A stretch of 64,000 nt of DNA from Centipeda flueggei ATCC 43531 (GTDB lineage Bacteria > Bacillota > Negativicutes > Selenomonadales > Selenomonadaceae): positions 124,001-188,000 of the forward strand of contig NZ_GG694006.1 in assembly GCF_000160695.1 (NCBI RefSeq). Direction: 5' to 3'. The position numbers and the translations under genes are program-made. The notes beneath the pieces are model-generated. The model searched no databases. It was not told where the DNA came from and worked only from the letters and a program-made list of their open reading frames with translations. Below are positions 8,815 to 17,012 of the stretch, one piece after another (position 1 is the first letter of the stretch; each line of letters starts with the position of its first letter).

Positions 8815-8834
8815 TTAGTTCTTTAACGGACTAA
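8815..8834 (+). promoter_or_regulatory. Palindrome at the his operon start site (candidate operator)
   Basis: TTAGTTC (8815-8821) and GGACTAA (8828-8834) form an inverted repeat with a 6-base centre, one G-T pair included. It begins about 3 bases after the predicted start site and ends before the ribosome site, an ideal place for a repressor. The ACTAA/TTAGT arms resemble TrpR-type half sites, so the YerC-like protein encoded with hisZ is the obvious candidate. This assignment is inference; it could also be a small RNA hairpin. Confidence 0.5.
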
Positions 8835-8853
8835 AGGATTGGAGCTGTTTTCT

Positions 8854-9519
8854 ATGGAAAATTACATGAATGATTATTTGACGATAGCTTTGCCAAAAGG
8901 GAAATTGTTTACCATCTCTAAGAACCTTCTTCATCGTGTTGGACTTTCAGCGGATCACCTGAGTGAAAAATCTCGTAAACTTGTCATTGAAAACAAAGAC
9001 CTAAAGGTACGATTCATCATTGCAAAAACATCGGATGTTCCTACCTATGTCGAATATGGTGCTGCGGATATCGGAATCATAGGGAAGGATGTTTTGCTGG
9101 AATCCCAAAAAGATGTGTATGAAATTTTGGATCTTGGCTTTGGAAAATGTCATTTGATGATGGCTGTTCCCCAAAAGGAAAAGCGTCGACGCTTGCTCGA
9201 TTACTCCTATACAAGAGTCGCAACCAAATATCCTCATATTGCAGAAAGTTTTTTTGCAAGGCAGGGGATGCAGATGGAGTACATCAAGTTAAACGGCTCC
9301 ATTGAACTCGGTCCCATTGTTGGACTGTCCGAGAGCATTGTAGATATTGTTGAAACGGGAACGACGCTGGCAGAAAACGATTTGGAAGAGATCGCACACA
9401 TCTTGGATGTGAGTGCACGCCTGATTGTCAACCGCGTGAGCTTCAAACTGAAATTTCATCGAATCAATGAGATTGTCAATAACCTGAGACCGATTATAGA
9501 GAGTGGGGAAATCCTATGA
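8854..9519 (+). CDS. hisG: ATP phosphoribosyltransferase catalytic subunit, short form
   Basis: HisG joins ATP and PRPP, the first step of histidine synthesis. At 221 residues it is the short form, which lacks the C-terminal regulatory domain and depends on HisZ. Motifs include TIALPKGKL at the N-terminus, EYGAADIGIIGKDVL and the PRPP-loop DIVETGTTLAEN near residue 168. The start is ATG 8854, with GGAG 9 bases upstream; a second ATG lies four codons later. Its stop overlaps the hisD start (ATGA). Confidence 0.95.
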   Translation: MENYMNDYLTIALPKGKLFTISKNLLHRVGLSADHLSEKSRKLVIENKDLKVRFIIAKTSDVPTYVEYGAADIGIIGKDVLLESQKDVYEILDLGFGKCHLMMAVPQKEKRRRLLDYSYTRVATKYPHIAESFFARQGMQMEYIKLNGSIELGPIVGLSESIVDIVETGTTLAENDLEEIAHILDVSARLIVNRVSFKLKFHRINEIVNNLRPIIESGEIL

Positions 9520-10862
9520 AGATCATTTCTGTTGCTGATGTCGGCATAAAAGAGGCTGAATTACAGCTCATGAAAAAAGCCTTTGACGAAATTGAGCTGG
9601 GGGCGTCCATGCGGGCGAAGAATCAAGAGATTTTCGGCGAAGACCTGACGGCAAGCGAATTGGTTCATCACATTGTTCGAGATGTACGTAGCGGGGGAGA
9701 TCAAGCACTTCTTCGTTATACTAAATTACTGGATGGTCTCGACCTAAGCAGCACGGACATTATGGTGTCTGAATCCGAGTTACAGGCGGCAGCGGATCAG
9801 GCCGATGCAGCCGTTCTTGCTTCACTGGAGCGGGCAGCAAAGAATATCTTCGCCTTTCACGAAGAACAAAAGCCGAAATCATGGATGACCTATCGCGCCC
9901 ATGGTTCGATCCTGGGGCAGGAAGTGATTCCACTCTCGCGCGTTGGTATTTATGTTCCAGGAGGGACGGCGGCGTATCCGTCATCTGTGCTCATGAACGC
10001 CATACCTGCCATTGTCGCTGGCGTTGACGACATTATCATGTCAGTTCCAACCAAAGGCGGTGTCCTCAATCCATATGTATTGGCCGCCGCACACATGCTT
10101 GGCATCAAGAAAATATTCAGGGTCGGCGGAGCACAAGCCATTGCCGCTATGGCATACGGAACAGAAAGTATCCCTCGTGTCGATAAAATCACAGGGCCTG
10201 GGAATCTTTTTGTCACCTTGGCGAAGAAAGAAGTATATGGGTATGTAGATATCGATATGCTTGCGGGTCCCAGTGAAATTCTGATTCTAGCGGATGAGGA
10301 GGCTTCTCCAAAATATATTGCGGCAGATATGCTCAGCCAGGCCGAACATGACCCTCTGGCATCCAGCATCTTAATCACCGATAGTGCGGACTTGGCATCG
10401 AACGTTCGCTGTGAAATACAAGATCAGCTGCAGAGTCTGCCGCGCATGGAGACCGCTTCTGCCTCACTGGAACGTAACGGACGCATCATCGTGACGGAAA
10501 ATATTCAGCAATCCGTTCATCTTGCAAACTATTCTGGACCTGAACATATTGAACTTCTCGTGAAGGATGCCTTTCACTTACTTCCAGAGATCCGATGTGC
10601 AGGCGCTGTCTTTGTGGGCTCATATTCTCCGGAGCCATTGGGGGATTATTTCGCAGGACCGAATCATGTTCTTCCGACAGGAGGAACAGCACGGTTTTAT
10701 TCCGTCCTCAATGTAGAAACCTTTATGAAGCGAACCAGCATCATATCTTATACGAGAAAAGCGCTTGATGAAGTGAGTGATGACATCATCCGCCTGGCAG
10801 AAACAGAGGGGCTGGAAGCCCATGCAAGAGCCATTCGGACAAGGAGAGACAATATATGTTGA
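9516..10862 (+). CDS. hisD: Histidinol dehydrogenase
   Basis: HisD oxidises histidinol to histidine in two NAD-dependent steps and binds zinc. The 448-residue protein shows the family blocks [45 protein letters not shown] and the zinc-site region [10 protein letters not shown], with [11 protein letters not shown] near the end. It begins in the hisG stop codon and overlaps hisC by 7 bases, so translation is coupled along the operon. Confidence 0.96.
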   Translation: MKIISVADVGIKEAELQLMKKAFDEIELGASMRAKNQEIFGEDLTASELVHHIVRDVRSGGDQALLRYTKLLDGLDLSSTDIMVSESELQAAADQADAAVLASLERAAKNIFAFHEEQKPKSWMTYRAHGSILGQEVIPLSRVGIYVPGGTAAYPSSVLMNAIPAIVAGVDDIIMSVPTKGGVLNPYVLAAAHMLGIKKIFRVGGAQAIAAMAYGTESIPRVDKITGPGNLFVTLAKKEVYGYVDIDMLAGPSEILILADEEASPKYIAADMLSQAEHDPLASSILITDSADLASNVRCEIQDQLQSLPRMETASASLERNGRIIVTENIQQSVHLANYSGPEHIELLVKDAFHLLPEIRCAGAVFVGSYSPEPLGDYFAGPNHVLPTGGTARFYSVLNVETFMKRTSIISYTRKALDEVSDDIIRLAETEGLEAHARAIRTRRDNIC

Positions 10863-11920
10863 ACTACCGAAACGGATTGGATCGTATGCCATCCTATGAC
10901 ACGACAGAACAGGATTGGAAGATCAAAGTAAATGCCAATGAATCGAACCTTGGACTTCCTCCATTGGTCGAGGAACGTGTGCTGTCCCGATTATCACGCG
11001 TTGCATTCCAACGCTATCCGAATCTGGAATATGATATGTTATGTGAACAGATTGGATGTGCCTACGGATGGGGGAAAGAAAACGTTATCCTAGGAAATGG
11101 ATCCAGTGAGATCATCGAAAAGATATTCTATGTCTTTGGTGGTGATGCCACGCATAAGATCGTTTACCCTGCTCCTTCCTTTTCTATGTATAAAATCTAT
11201 GCAGCTGCATCTGGGGCGCAGGATGTTGTTGTCCCGCTGCAAGAGGATTATTCTCTTGATGCAGATGCATTCATTCAGGCCGTAAATCAAAACAATGCAT
11301 CTCTTGCCGTTCTTTGTAATCCAAACAACCCCACCGGCAATGTCCTGTCGATTGAAACCATAGATTATATTGCCGGGCGAATTCGCTGCGCTTTTCTCAT
11401 TGATGAAGCATACACAGAATTCTGTGATCAGAGTGCCGTTTCGCTTCTAAAAAAATATGATCACTTGATGATTGCACGTACCTTCTCCAAGGCCTACTCC
11501 TTGGCTTCGTGTCGTGTCGGCTATATGTTGGCACATCGTGATATCATTGACATGGCTGCGAAAACATATATGCCGTATCATATCAATACGTTATCCTTGA
11601 CCACGGCAGACACCGTCTTTCAAATGTGCGCTGAATTTGAACCGCAGATCCAGATGATCTGCGGAGAACGTGATCGTATGCAGGAAAAATACAAACATTT
11701 GCGCGGTGTAACGGCATATCCGTCATATACCAATTTTATCCTGATTCATTATGCAGGAGCATGCGCGCTAAATGATGAATTGATCCACCAGGGAATTGGT
11801 GTGCGTAGTTTTCACAATGCACCTCGGCTGGAGGATACGCTGCGCATTTCCATGGGAAGACCCAATGAAAATGACGCCGTGTTTCGCGCAATAAAAGATT
11901 ATGTGGAGGCACGTACATGA
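10856..11920 (+). CDS. hisC: Histidinol-phosphate aminotransferase
   Basis: This PLP enzyme converts imidazole acetol-phosphate to histidinol-phosphate. The 354-residue class I/II aminotransferase has NPNNPTGN, the DEAYTEF motif and the PLP lysine at about residue 212 in TFSKAYSLAS. It overlaps hisD upstream and shares an ATGA junction with hisB downstream. Confidence 0.95.
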   Translation: MLNYRNGLDRMPSYDTTEQDWKIKVNANESNLGLPPLVEERVLSRLSRVAFQRYPNLEYDMLCEQIGCAYGWGKENVILGNGSSEIIEKIFYVFGGDATHKIVYPAPSFSMYKIYAAASGAQDVVVPLQEDYSLDADAFIQAVNQNNASLAVLCNPNNPTGNVLSIETIDYIAGRIRCAFLIDEAYTEFCDQSAVSLLKKYDHLMIARTFSKAYSLASCRVGYMLAHRDIIDMAAKTYMPYHINTLSLTTADTVFQMCAEFEPQIQMICGERDRMQEKYKHLRGVTAYPSYTNFILIHYAGACALNDELIHQGIGVRSFHNAPRLEDTLRISMGRPNENDAVFRAIKDYVEART

Positions 11921-12516
11921 GTACACGACACGCAGAGATTCACCGGACAACAGCGGAGACCGATGTCCTTGTATCCATGGAGCTCGACGGAAGCGGAACG
12001 TCTCATATTGATACGGGGATTGGATTTTTTGATCACATGCTCACGCTGTTTGCCGCACATGCTCGTGTCGATTTGAGCGTTACGTGTCATGGGGATATCG
12101 AGGTCGATGGACATCATACGGTGGAGGATATTGGCATCAGCATAGGCGATGCATTTCGGACAGCCATTGGAGACAAGCGTGGTATTTCCAGATATGGTAC
12201 CTTCTTCCTGCCAATGGATGAAACGTTGGCAATGGTCTCCTTGGACATCAGCGGACGTCCGTTTTTGTGTTATGACCCGGGAACTGAGCCAATGACACCG
12301 ATGATCGGAACCTATGACACAGAACTCACCGAGGAGTTTTTGCGTGCTTTTTCCACCCATGCAGGAATCACGCTTCATGTGAAAATTTTATACGGAAAAA
12401 ATTCACATCATCGTATAGAAGCCGTGTTCAAAGCATTTGCACATGCACTGCGTATTGCCATAGAGAAGGACGCACGAGCAGGTGACGCGATTCCATCCAC
12501 CAAGGGGCTTCTGTAA
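11917..12516 (+). CDS. hisB: Imidazoleglycerol-phosphate dehydratase
   Basis: A monofunctional IGP dehydratase of 199 residues, with the metal-binding histidine motifs GFFDHML, DGHHTVEDIG, STHAGITLH and NSHHRIEAVFKAFA. It lacks the HAD histidinol-phosphatase domain fused to HisB in enterobacteria, so that step must be encoded elsewhere. ATGA overlap with hisC; hisH starts 9 bases later behind a GGAG site. Confidence 0.96.
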   Translation: MSTRHAEIHRTTAETDVLVSMELDGSGTSHIDTGIGFFDHMLTLFAAHARVDLSVTCHGDIEVDGHHTVEDIGISIGDAFRTAIGDKRGISRYGTFFLPMDETLAMVSLDISGRPFLCYDPGTEPMTPMIGTYDTELTEEFLRAFSTHAGITLHVKILYGKNSHHRIEAVFKAFAHALRIAIEKDARAGDAIPSTKGLL

Positions 12517-12525
12517 GGAGAGCAC

Positions 12526-13137
12526 ATGATTACCGTAATAGATTATGGGGCAGGTAATTTATTTAGTGTCGAAAAAGCATTTTCGGCAATCGGAGCAGAG
12601 GTATGTGTAAGCGAAAGATCAGTGGATCTTACATCTGCAGATAAAATTGTCCTGCCAGGCGTGGGTGCATTTGGAGACTGCATGACCAGACTCAATGCGT
12701 CGGGGCTGGTCCCTTTGCTAAAAGAGCGTATTGCCGAAGGGGTACCGCTCCTTGGAATATGTGTTGGGCTTCAGATCCTATTTGAGGGCAGTGAGGAATC
12801 ACCGGATGTGCAGGGGCTGGGACTTCTGCGCGGACATGTGAAAAAAATCTCTGCAAAAAACAAGAAAATACCGCACATGGGTTGGAATGCCGTGCATATT
12901 GCAGAGAATTATAAGGGAAGTGGACTGCTCAAGAACATCCCGGATGCCTCTTATGTTTATTTTGTACACAGCTACCATGCGGTTCCTTCCGATCCTTCGA
13001 TGATTTCATCGACATGTTGCTATGGAGAGGAGATCACCGCATCGATTGCTTCCAAGCACATCATGGCAACGCAGTTTCATCCGGAAAAATCCGGGAAAAT
13101 CGGGCTGGCGATGATAAGAAATTTTGCAAACTGTTGA
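12526..13137 (+). CDS. hisH: Imidazole glycerol phosphate synthase, glutaminase subunit
   Basis: HisH releases ammonia from glutamine and channels it to HisF. The 203-residue class I amidotransferase has the nucleophile Cys in LLGICVGLQ (near residue 80) and the catalytic His in MATQFHPEKSG near the C-terminus. It sits between hisB and hisA in the operon. Confidence 0.96.
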   Translation: MITVIDYGAGNLFSVEKAFSAIGAEVCVSERSVDLTSADKIVLPGVGAFGDCMTRLNASGLVPLLKERIAEGVPLLGICVGLQILFEGSEESPDVQGLGLLRGHVKKISAKNKKIPHMGWNAVHIAENYKGSGLLKNIPDASYVYFVHSYHAVPSDPSMISSTCCYGEEITASIASKHIMATQFHPEKSGKIGLAMIRNFANC

Positions 13138-13151
13138 TAGGAAGGATTTTT

Positions 13152-13874
13152 ATGCTGATTCTCCCTGCTATTGATTTACGCGGCGGGAACTGTGTCCGCC
13201 TTATTAAAGGAGATTTCAAACAAGAAACTATCTACAGTGAACATCCCGAAGAAATTGCTCTTCGCTGGGAAGGAGAAGATGCAGAATTTCTTCACGTGGT
13301 TGACTTGGATGGAGCTCTTGCTGGAGAGCCGCAGAATATGGACGCGATAAAACGTATTCTTCAGGCGGTGACAATACCCATTGAGGTCGGAGGCGGCATA
13401 CGGTCAATGGAATCGATTGATCGTCTCCTTTCCATCGGTGTTTCGCGTGTTATCTTGGGCTCTGTTGCCGTGCACAAAGAGGAACTGGTACAGGAGGCAT
13501 GCAGCACATACGGAAATCGTATCGTCGTTGGCATTGATGCGAAGAAGGGAATTGTCGCAACGGATGGATGGGAAAAATCCGGCGGCATATCGGCAGTAGA
13601 GCTTGCGAAAAAACTCGGCGCATTTGGCCTGGAGACGATCATCTATACTGATATATCACGTGATGGGACACTTTCCGGTGTGAACGTCACAGAAACGGCA
13701 CATTTGGCTCGCGCCTCCGGGATCAAGGTGATTGCCTCGGGCGGAGTGAAATCCATCAGCGATATTGAGGAACTCAAGAAAAGGGAATGTGATGGCATCA
13801 TCGGGGTGATTGTCGGAAAATCCATTTATGAAGGAACACTATCTCTCATCGAAGCAATCTCAGCATCGCGTTGA
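13152..13874 (+). CDS. hisA: ProFAR isomerase (phosphoribosylformimino-AICAR-P isomerase)
   Basis: A 240-residue TIM-barrel isomerase starting MLILPAIDLRGG, with the catalytic Asp in that motif and the phosphate loops VGGGIRS and IASGGVKS. The frame stays open upstream into hisH, but ATG 13152 with GAAGGA 5 bases before it is clearly the start. HisA and HisF arose from a common half-barrel ancestor and are adjacent here. Confidence 0.95.
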   Translation: MLILPAIDLRGGNCVRLIKGDFKQETIYSEHPEEIALRWEGEDAEFLHVVDLDGALAGEPQNMDAIKRILQAVTIPIEVGGGIRSMESIDRLLSIGVSRVILGSVAVHKEELVQEACSTYGNRIVVGIDAKKGIVATDGWEKSGGISAVELAKKLGAFGLETIIYTDISRDGTLSGVNVTETAHLARASGIKVIASGGVKSISDIEELKKRECDGIIGVIVGKSIYEGTLSLIEAISASR

Positions 13875-13910
13875 CATGTACGTGTATCTTTCGAAAGGAT
13901 TGATTTCATC

Positions 13911-14678
13911 ATGCAAACAACCTTTGCAAAACGTGTCATCCCATGTCTGGATGTCAAAAATGGACGCGTGGTCAAAGGAACAAATTTTGTTGGACTAAGG
14001 GACGCAGGAGATCCTGTCGAATTAGCAAAACGATACGACGAAGAAGGTGCTGATGAAATTGTATTTCTGGATATCACAGCATCTCATGAAAAACGGAAGA
14101 CGATGGATCACGTCGTCTCAAGCTGTGCGTCCGAGGTATTCATTCCGCTCACAGTTGGCGGCGGGATAAGCACCTTGGATGATATGCAGCATATACTCAA
14201 GGCGGGAGCCGATAAGACTGCAGTCAATACCGCCGGCGTAAAAAATCCGGAATTGATCCGAGAGGGAGCTTTACGATTTGGCCGTCAGTGTATTGTCGCT
14301 GCAATCGATGCACGTCGTACCGGAAGAGATACATGGGAAGTGTATATCAATGGCGGACGTACGCCAACGGGACTTGACTGTGTAGCGTGGGCAAAGGATG
14401 CAGTACGTCTTGGAGCCGGTGAAATTCTGCTGACAAGCATGGATGCAGATGGGACAAAAAACGGCTATGATATAGAACTTACACGTGCCGTATCAGAAAG
14501 CGTCAACGTTCCTGTGATTGCTTCCGGAGGAGCAGGAACACTGCAGCATTTTTACGATGTTCTCACAAAAGGAAAAGCGGATGCCGTTCTTGCTGCGTCG
14601 CTGTTCCATTATGGTGAGTTCACGATAGAAGAGGTAAAAACATATCTTAGGTCACATGGACTGGGGGTTCGATTATGA
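13911..14678 (+). CDS. hisF: Imidazole glycerol phosphate synthase, cyclase subunit
   Basis: HisF uses ammonia from HisH to close the imidazole ring, releasing AICAR into purine synthesis. The 255-residue barrel has the catalytic Asp in [24 protein letters not shown], the second catalytic Asp in [12 protein letters not shown], and IASGGAG. AAAGGA precedes the ATG. Its stop codon overlaps the hisIE start. Confidence 0.96.
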   Translation: MQTTFAKRVIPCLDVKNGRVVKGTNFVGLRDAGDPVELAKRYDEEGADEIVFLDITASHEKRKTMDHVVSSCASEVFIPLTVGGGISTLDDMQHILKAGADKTAVNTAGVKNPELIREGALRFGRQCIVAAIDARRTGRDTWEVYINGGRTPTGLDCVAWAKDAVRLGAGEILLTSMDADGTKNGYDIELTRAVSESVNVPVIASGGAGTLQHFYDVLTKGKADAVLAASLFHYGEFTIEEVKTYLRSHGLGVRL

Positions 14679-15382
14679 TGAATGTAGATATGTCAATGAT
14701 TCAATTTGACGACCGAGGGCTGGTGCCGGCAATCGTACAGGAAGAAAACAATCAAGTCCTGATGCTGGCATATATGAATCGGGAATCGCTTGAAAAAACA
14801 ATAGAGACTGGATTTGCATGGTATTACAGCCGCAGCCGCCAAAAGTTATGGAAAAAAGGCGAAACATCGGGTAATGTCCAACGCATAAAAGAAATCTCTT
14901 ACGATTGTGACGGTGACACCATATTGCTGCGTGTCAAGCAGTCAGGCGTAGCGTGTCATACAGGCACCTACTCATGTTTTAGTGGTCGTAAACTCTATGA
15001 CGCAGACAGTAAGAGTATTATCCCTCTAATAGAAAAAGAAGAGCATCCATTGACTGAAGTTTTGGCGTCCCTTTATCAGGTCATCCAGAACCGGCGCCTG
15101 CATCCGGTCGAAGGATCCTATACCAACTATCTATTTGATAAAGGACAGGATAAGATCCTGAAGAAACTCGGCGAAGAAACGGCAGAGACGATCATTGCCT
15201 CCAAGAATAACATTCGCGAAGATGTCCTCTATGAGATGGGAGATTTGTGGTATCATTGTCTCGTCTTGTTGGCGTATCACAACATGACGCCGGAAGATCT
15301 GCTGGAAGAATTGAAGCGGAGAAACAGCGGAGGAAAATATCATAAATTTGCCGGCAAGACAGGCATACGTCCAAATATGTGA
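14675..15382 (+). CDS. hisIE: Bifunctional phosphoribosyl-AMP cyclohydrolase / phosphoribosyl-ATP pyrophosphatase
   Basis: A HisI-HisE fusion of 235 residues that performs steps two and three of histidine synthesis. The HisI half (about 1-115) has [18 protein letters not shown] and the zinc-site region ACHTGTYSC; the HisE half (about 120-235) is an all-alpha NTP-pyrophosphohydrolase with [14 protein letters not shown] and [13 protein letters not shown]. It ends the his operon. No U-rich terminator follows, only the long inverted repeat at 15393-15436. Confidence 0.95.
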   Translation: MMNVDMSMIQFDDRGLVPAIVQEENNQVLMLAYMNRESLEKTIETGFAWYYSRSRQKLWKKGETSGNVQRIKEISYDCDGDTILLRVKQSGVACHTGTYSCFSGRKLYDADSKSIIPLIEKEEHPLTEVLASLYQVIQNRRLHPVEGSYTNYLFDKGQDKILKKLGEETAETIIASKNNIREDVLYEMGDLWYHCLVLLAYHNMTPEDLLEELKRRNSGGKYHKFAGKTGIRPNM

Positions 15383-15392
15383 TCCCTCTGTT

Positions 15393-15436
15393 TTTCACCA
15401 GCTATCCATAATGGTAATTATGGATAGCTGGTGAAA
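15393..15436. repeat. Perfect 20-bp inverted repeat after hisIE
   Basis: Bases 15393-15412 are exactly complementary to 15417-15436 around the loop GGTA; the arms start TTTCACCAGCTATCC. Neither strand has a U-tract after the stem, so this is not a textbook terminator. It could be an mRNA-stabilising hairpin, an operator or a mobile-element relic. Confidence 0.85.
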
Positions 15437-15482
15437 TAAAGAAAAACTGGAGCAAAAGATATGTGAATCTTATAACTTGTCA

Positions 15483-15511
15483 TTGACAATAACGCAATTT
15501 GAAACTATAAT
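15483..15511 (+). promoter_or_regulatory. Consensus sigma-A promoter of the oadA-like gene
   Basis: TTGACA (15483-15488), exactly 17 bases, then TATAAT (15506-15511): both hexamers are perfect. The start site should lie near 15518. This is the strongest promoter match in the window and suggests heavy expression. Confidence 0.88.
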
Positions 15512-15529
15512 TTAGATATTGGGTTATAT

Positions 15530-15546
15530 AACTATAGATTATAGTT
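15530..15546 (+). promoter_or_regulatory. Palindrome downstream of the oadA promoter (candidate operator)
   Basis: AACTATA-GAT-TATAGTT is a perfect 7-bp inverted repeat starting about 12 bases after the predicted start site. The same AACTATA string also overlaps the -10 box at 15503-15509, giving two phased copies. The binding protein is unknown. Confidence 0.35.
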
Positions 15547-15569
15547 TTAATCAAGGAGAGTGTTCTTTT

Positions 15570-16958
15570 ATGGCAAAGAATCCGGTCAAAATTACCGAGA
15601 CTGTCCTCCGCGACGGACATCAGTCGTTGGTAGCAACGCGCATGCGCATTTCGGACATGCTTCCGCAGCTTGCGGCGCTTGATGCCATCGGCTACAATGC
15701 TCTTGAGGCATGGGGCGGTGCTACATTTGACACATGCCTTCGCTTCCTCGATGAAGATCCGTGGGAGCGCTTGGATATTCTGAAGAAGAATCTTAAAACG
15801 CCAATTCAGATGCTCCTTCGTGGCCAGAACCTGCTTGGATACAATCATTATTCCAACGATGTTGTTGAGAAATTTGTCCAGAAAGCATCTGCACACGGCG
15901 TCGGTGTCTTCCGCATCTTTGATGCATTGAACGATATCCGCAACCTGAGGGTTGCTATTGATTCGGCTCTGAAATGCCCGGAGAAACCGCATGTCCAAGG
16001 CTGCCTTGTATATACGATCAGCCCGGTTCACACAAACGAAAGCTTTGTTGAATTGGCTGTCGAGCTCGAGAAGATGGGATGTCATTCCGTCTGCATCAAG
16101 GACATGTCAGGCCTGCTGAAGCCATATGTTGCTGAGGATCTGGTCAAGAAGCTCAAAGCAGCGGTGAAGATCCCCATCGATCTCCATACACATTGCACCT
16201 CTGGATTTGGTCATGCAACGTATCTGAAAGCCATCGAGGCGGGTGTTGATATCATCGATACAGCACTGGCTCCCTTCTCCAGCGACACATCTCAGCCGTG
16301 TACTGAAACGATGGTTGCGATGCTGGAGGGAGAAGAGCGTGATACCGGACTTGACCGTCAGGCAATGACGCCGATCTCCAAGTACTTCCTCAAGGTAAAG
16401 CAGGATCTCATTAAGACGTTCAACCTTAAGGGATACTTTGACGTCAATCCGAATGTGTTGGATTTCCAGATTCCTGGCGGTATGCTTTCCAATCTTGCGA
16501 ACCAGCTCAAAGAAGCCGGCATGGAAGACAAGTACCAGGATCTTCTCGACGAGATGCCGCGCGTACGCAAAGATGTCGGCTATCCGCCGCTCGTTACACC
16601 CTCTTCGCAGATCGTTGGAACCATGGCAACGTTTAACGTTATGAGCGGCCAGCGTTACAAGATGGTGCCGAATGAGTTCAAGGATCTTGCTCGCGGAAAA
16701 TTCGGCAGAACCCCCGTTGAGGTCGATCGTAAGTTCCTGACCGATACACTTGGGATTGCTCCGGAAGATATCATCGAAGACTGCTCGATCGAAGATGCAA
16801 AGGCAAAGACATTCGCCGAGTTTAAGGAAGAACTGAAAGGAAAGGGATATCTCAATCCGACCGATGAGGATGTTCTCTCCTATGCCCTTTTCCCACAGGT
16901 TGCAGAGGAGTTCTTCAAGGCACACTACAAGCCGATTACAGCATACGTAAAAGAATAA
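15570..16958 (+). CDS. oadA: Biotin-dependent carboxyltransferase subunit (OadA / pyruvate carboxylase B / transcarboxylase 5S type)
   Basis: A 462-residue HMGL-like TIM barrel plus PYC/OADA domain. It moves carboxyl groups between carboxybiotin and pyruvate/oxaloacetate. Key motifs are ETVLRDGHQSL, the carboxylated-lysine candidate K177 in VCIKDMSGLL and the metal-binding PIDLHTHCTSG. It stops before a biotinyl domain, so a separate biotin carrier protein is required, as in transcarboxylase or Na+-pumping decarboxylases with split subunits. No partner is nearby. In propionate-forming Negativicutes this step links pyruvate to succinate/propionate metabolism. The start ATG 15570 has AAGGAG 11 bases upstream. 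Confidence 0.88.
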   Translation: MAKNPVKITETVLRDGHQSLVATRMRISDMLPQLAALDAIGYNALEAWGGATFDTCLRFLDEDPWERLDILKKNLKTPIQMLLRGQNLLGYNHYSNDVVEKFVQKASAHGVGVFRIFDALNDIRNLRVAIDSALKCPEKPHVQGCLVYTISPVHTNESFVELAVELEKMGCHSVCIKDMSGLLKPYVAEDLVKKLKAAVKIPIDLHTHCTSGFGHATYLKAIEAGVDIIDTALAPFSSDTSQPCTETMVAMLEGEERDTGLDRQAMTPISKYFLKVKQDLIKTFNLKGYFDVNPNVLDFQIPGGMLSNLANQLKEAGMEDKYQDLLDEMPRVRKDVGYPPLVTPSSQIVGTMATFNVMSGQRYKMVPNEFKDLARGKFGRTPVEVDRKFLTDTLGIAPEDIIEDCSIEDAKAKTFAEFKEELKGKGYLNPTDEDVLSYALFPQVAEEFFKAHYKPITAYVKE

Positions 16959-16970
16959 GCTCAGACATAA

Positions 16971-17012
16971 AAAAGAAGGTGGAACGTGATTCGTCGCGTT
17001 CCGCCTTCTTTT
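16971..17012 (+). terminator. Bidirectional terminator between oadA and the nucleoside kinase gene
   Basis: GAAGGTGGAACG pairs with CGTTCCGCCTTC (one G-T pair); T-runs flank the stem on both sides (TTTTATTTTT rightwards, TTTTTT leftwards), so it serves both convergent genes. Confidence 0.88.
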
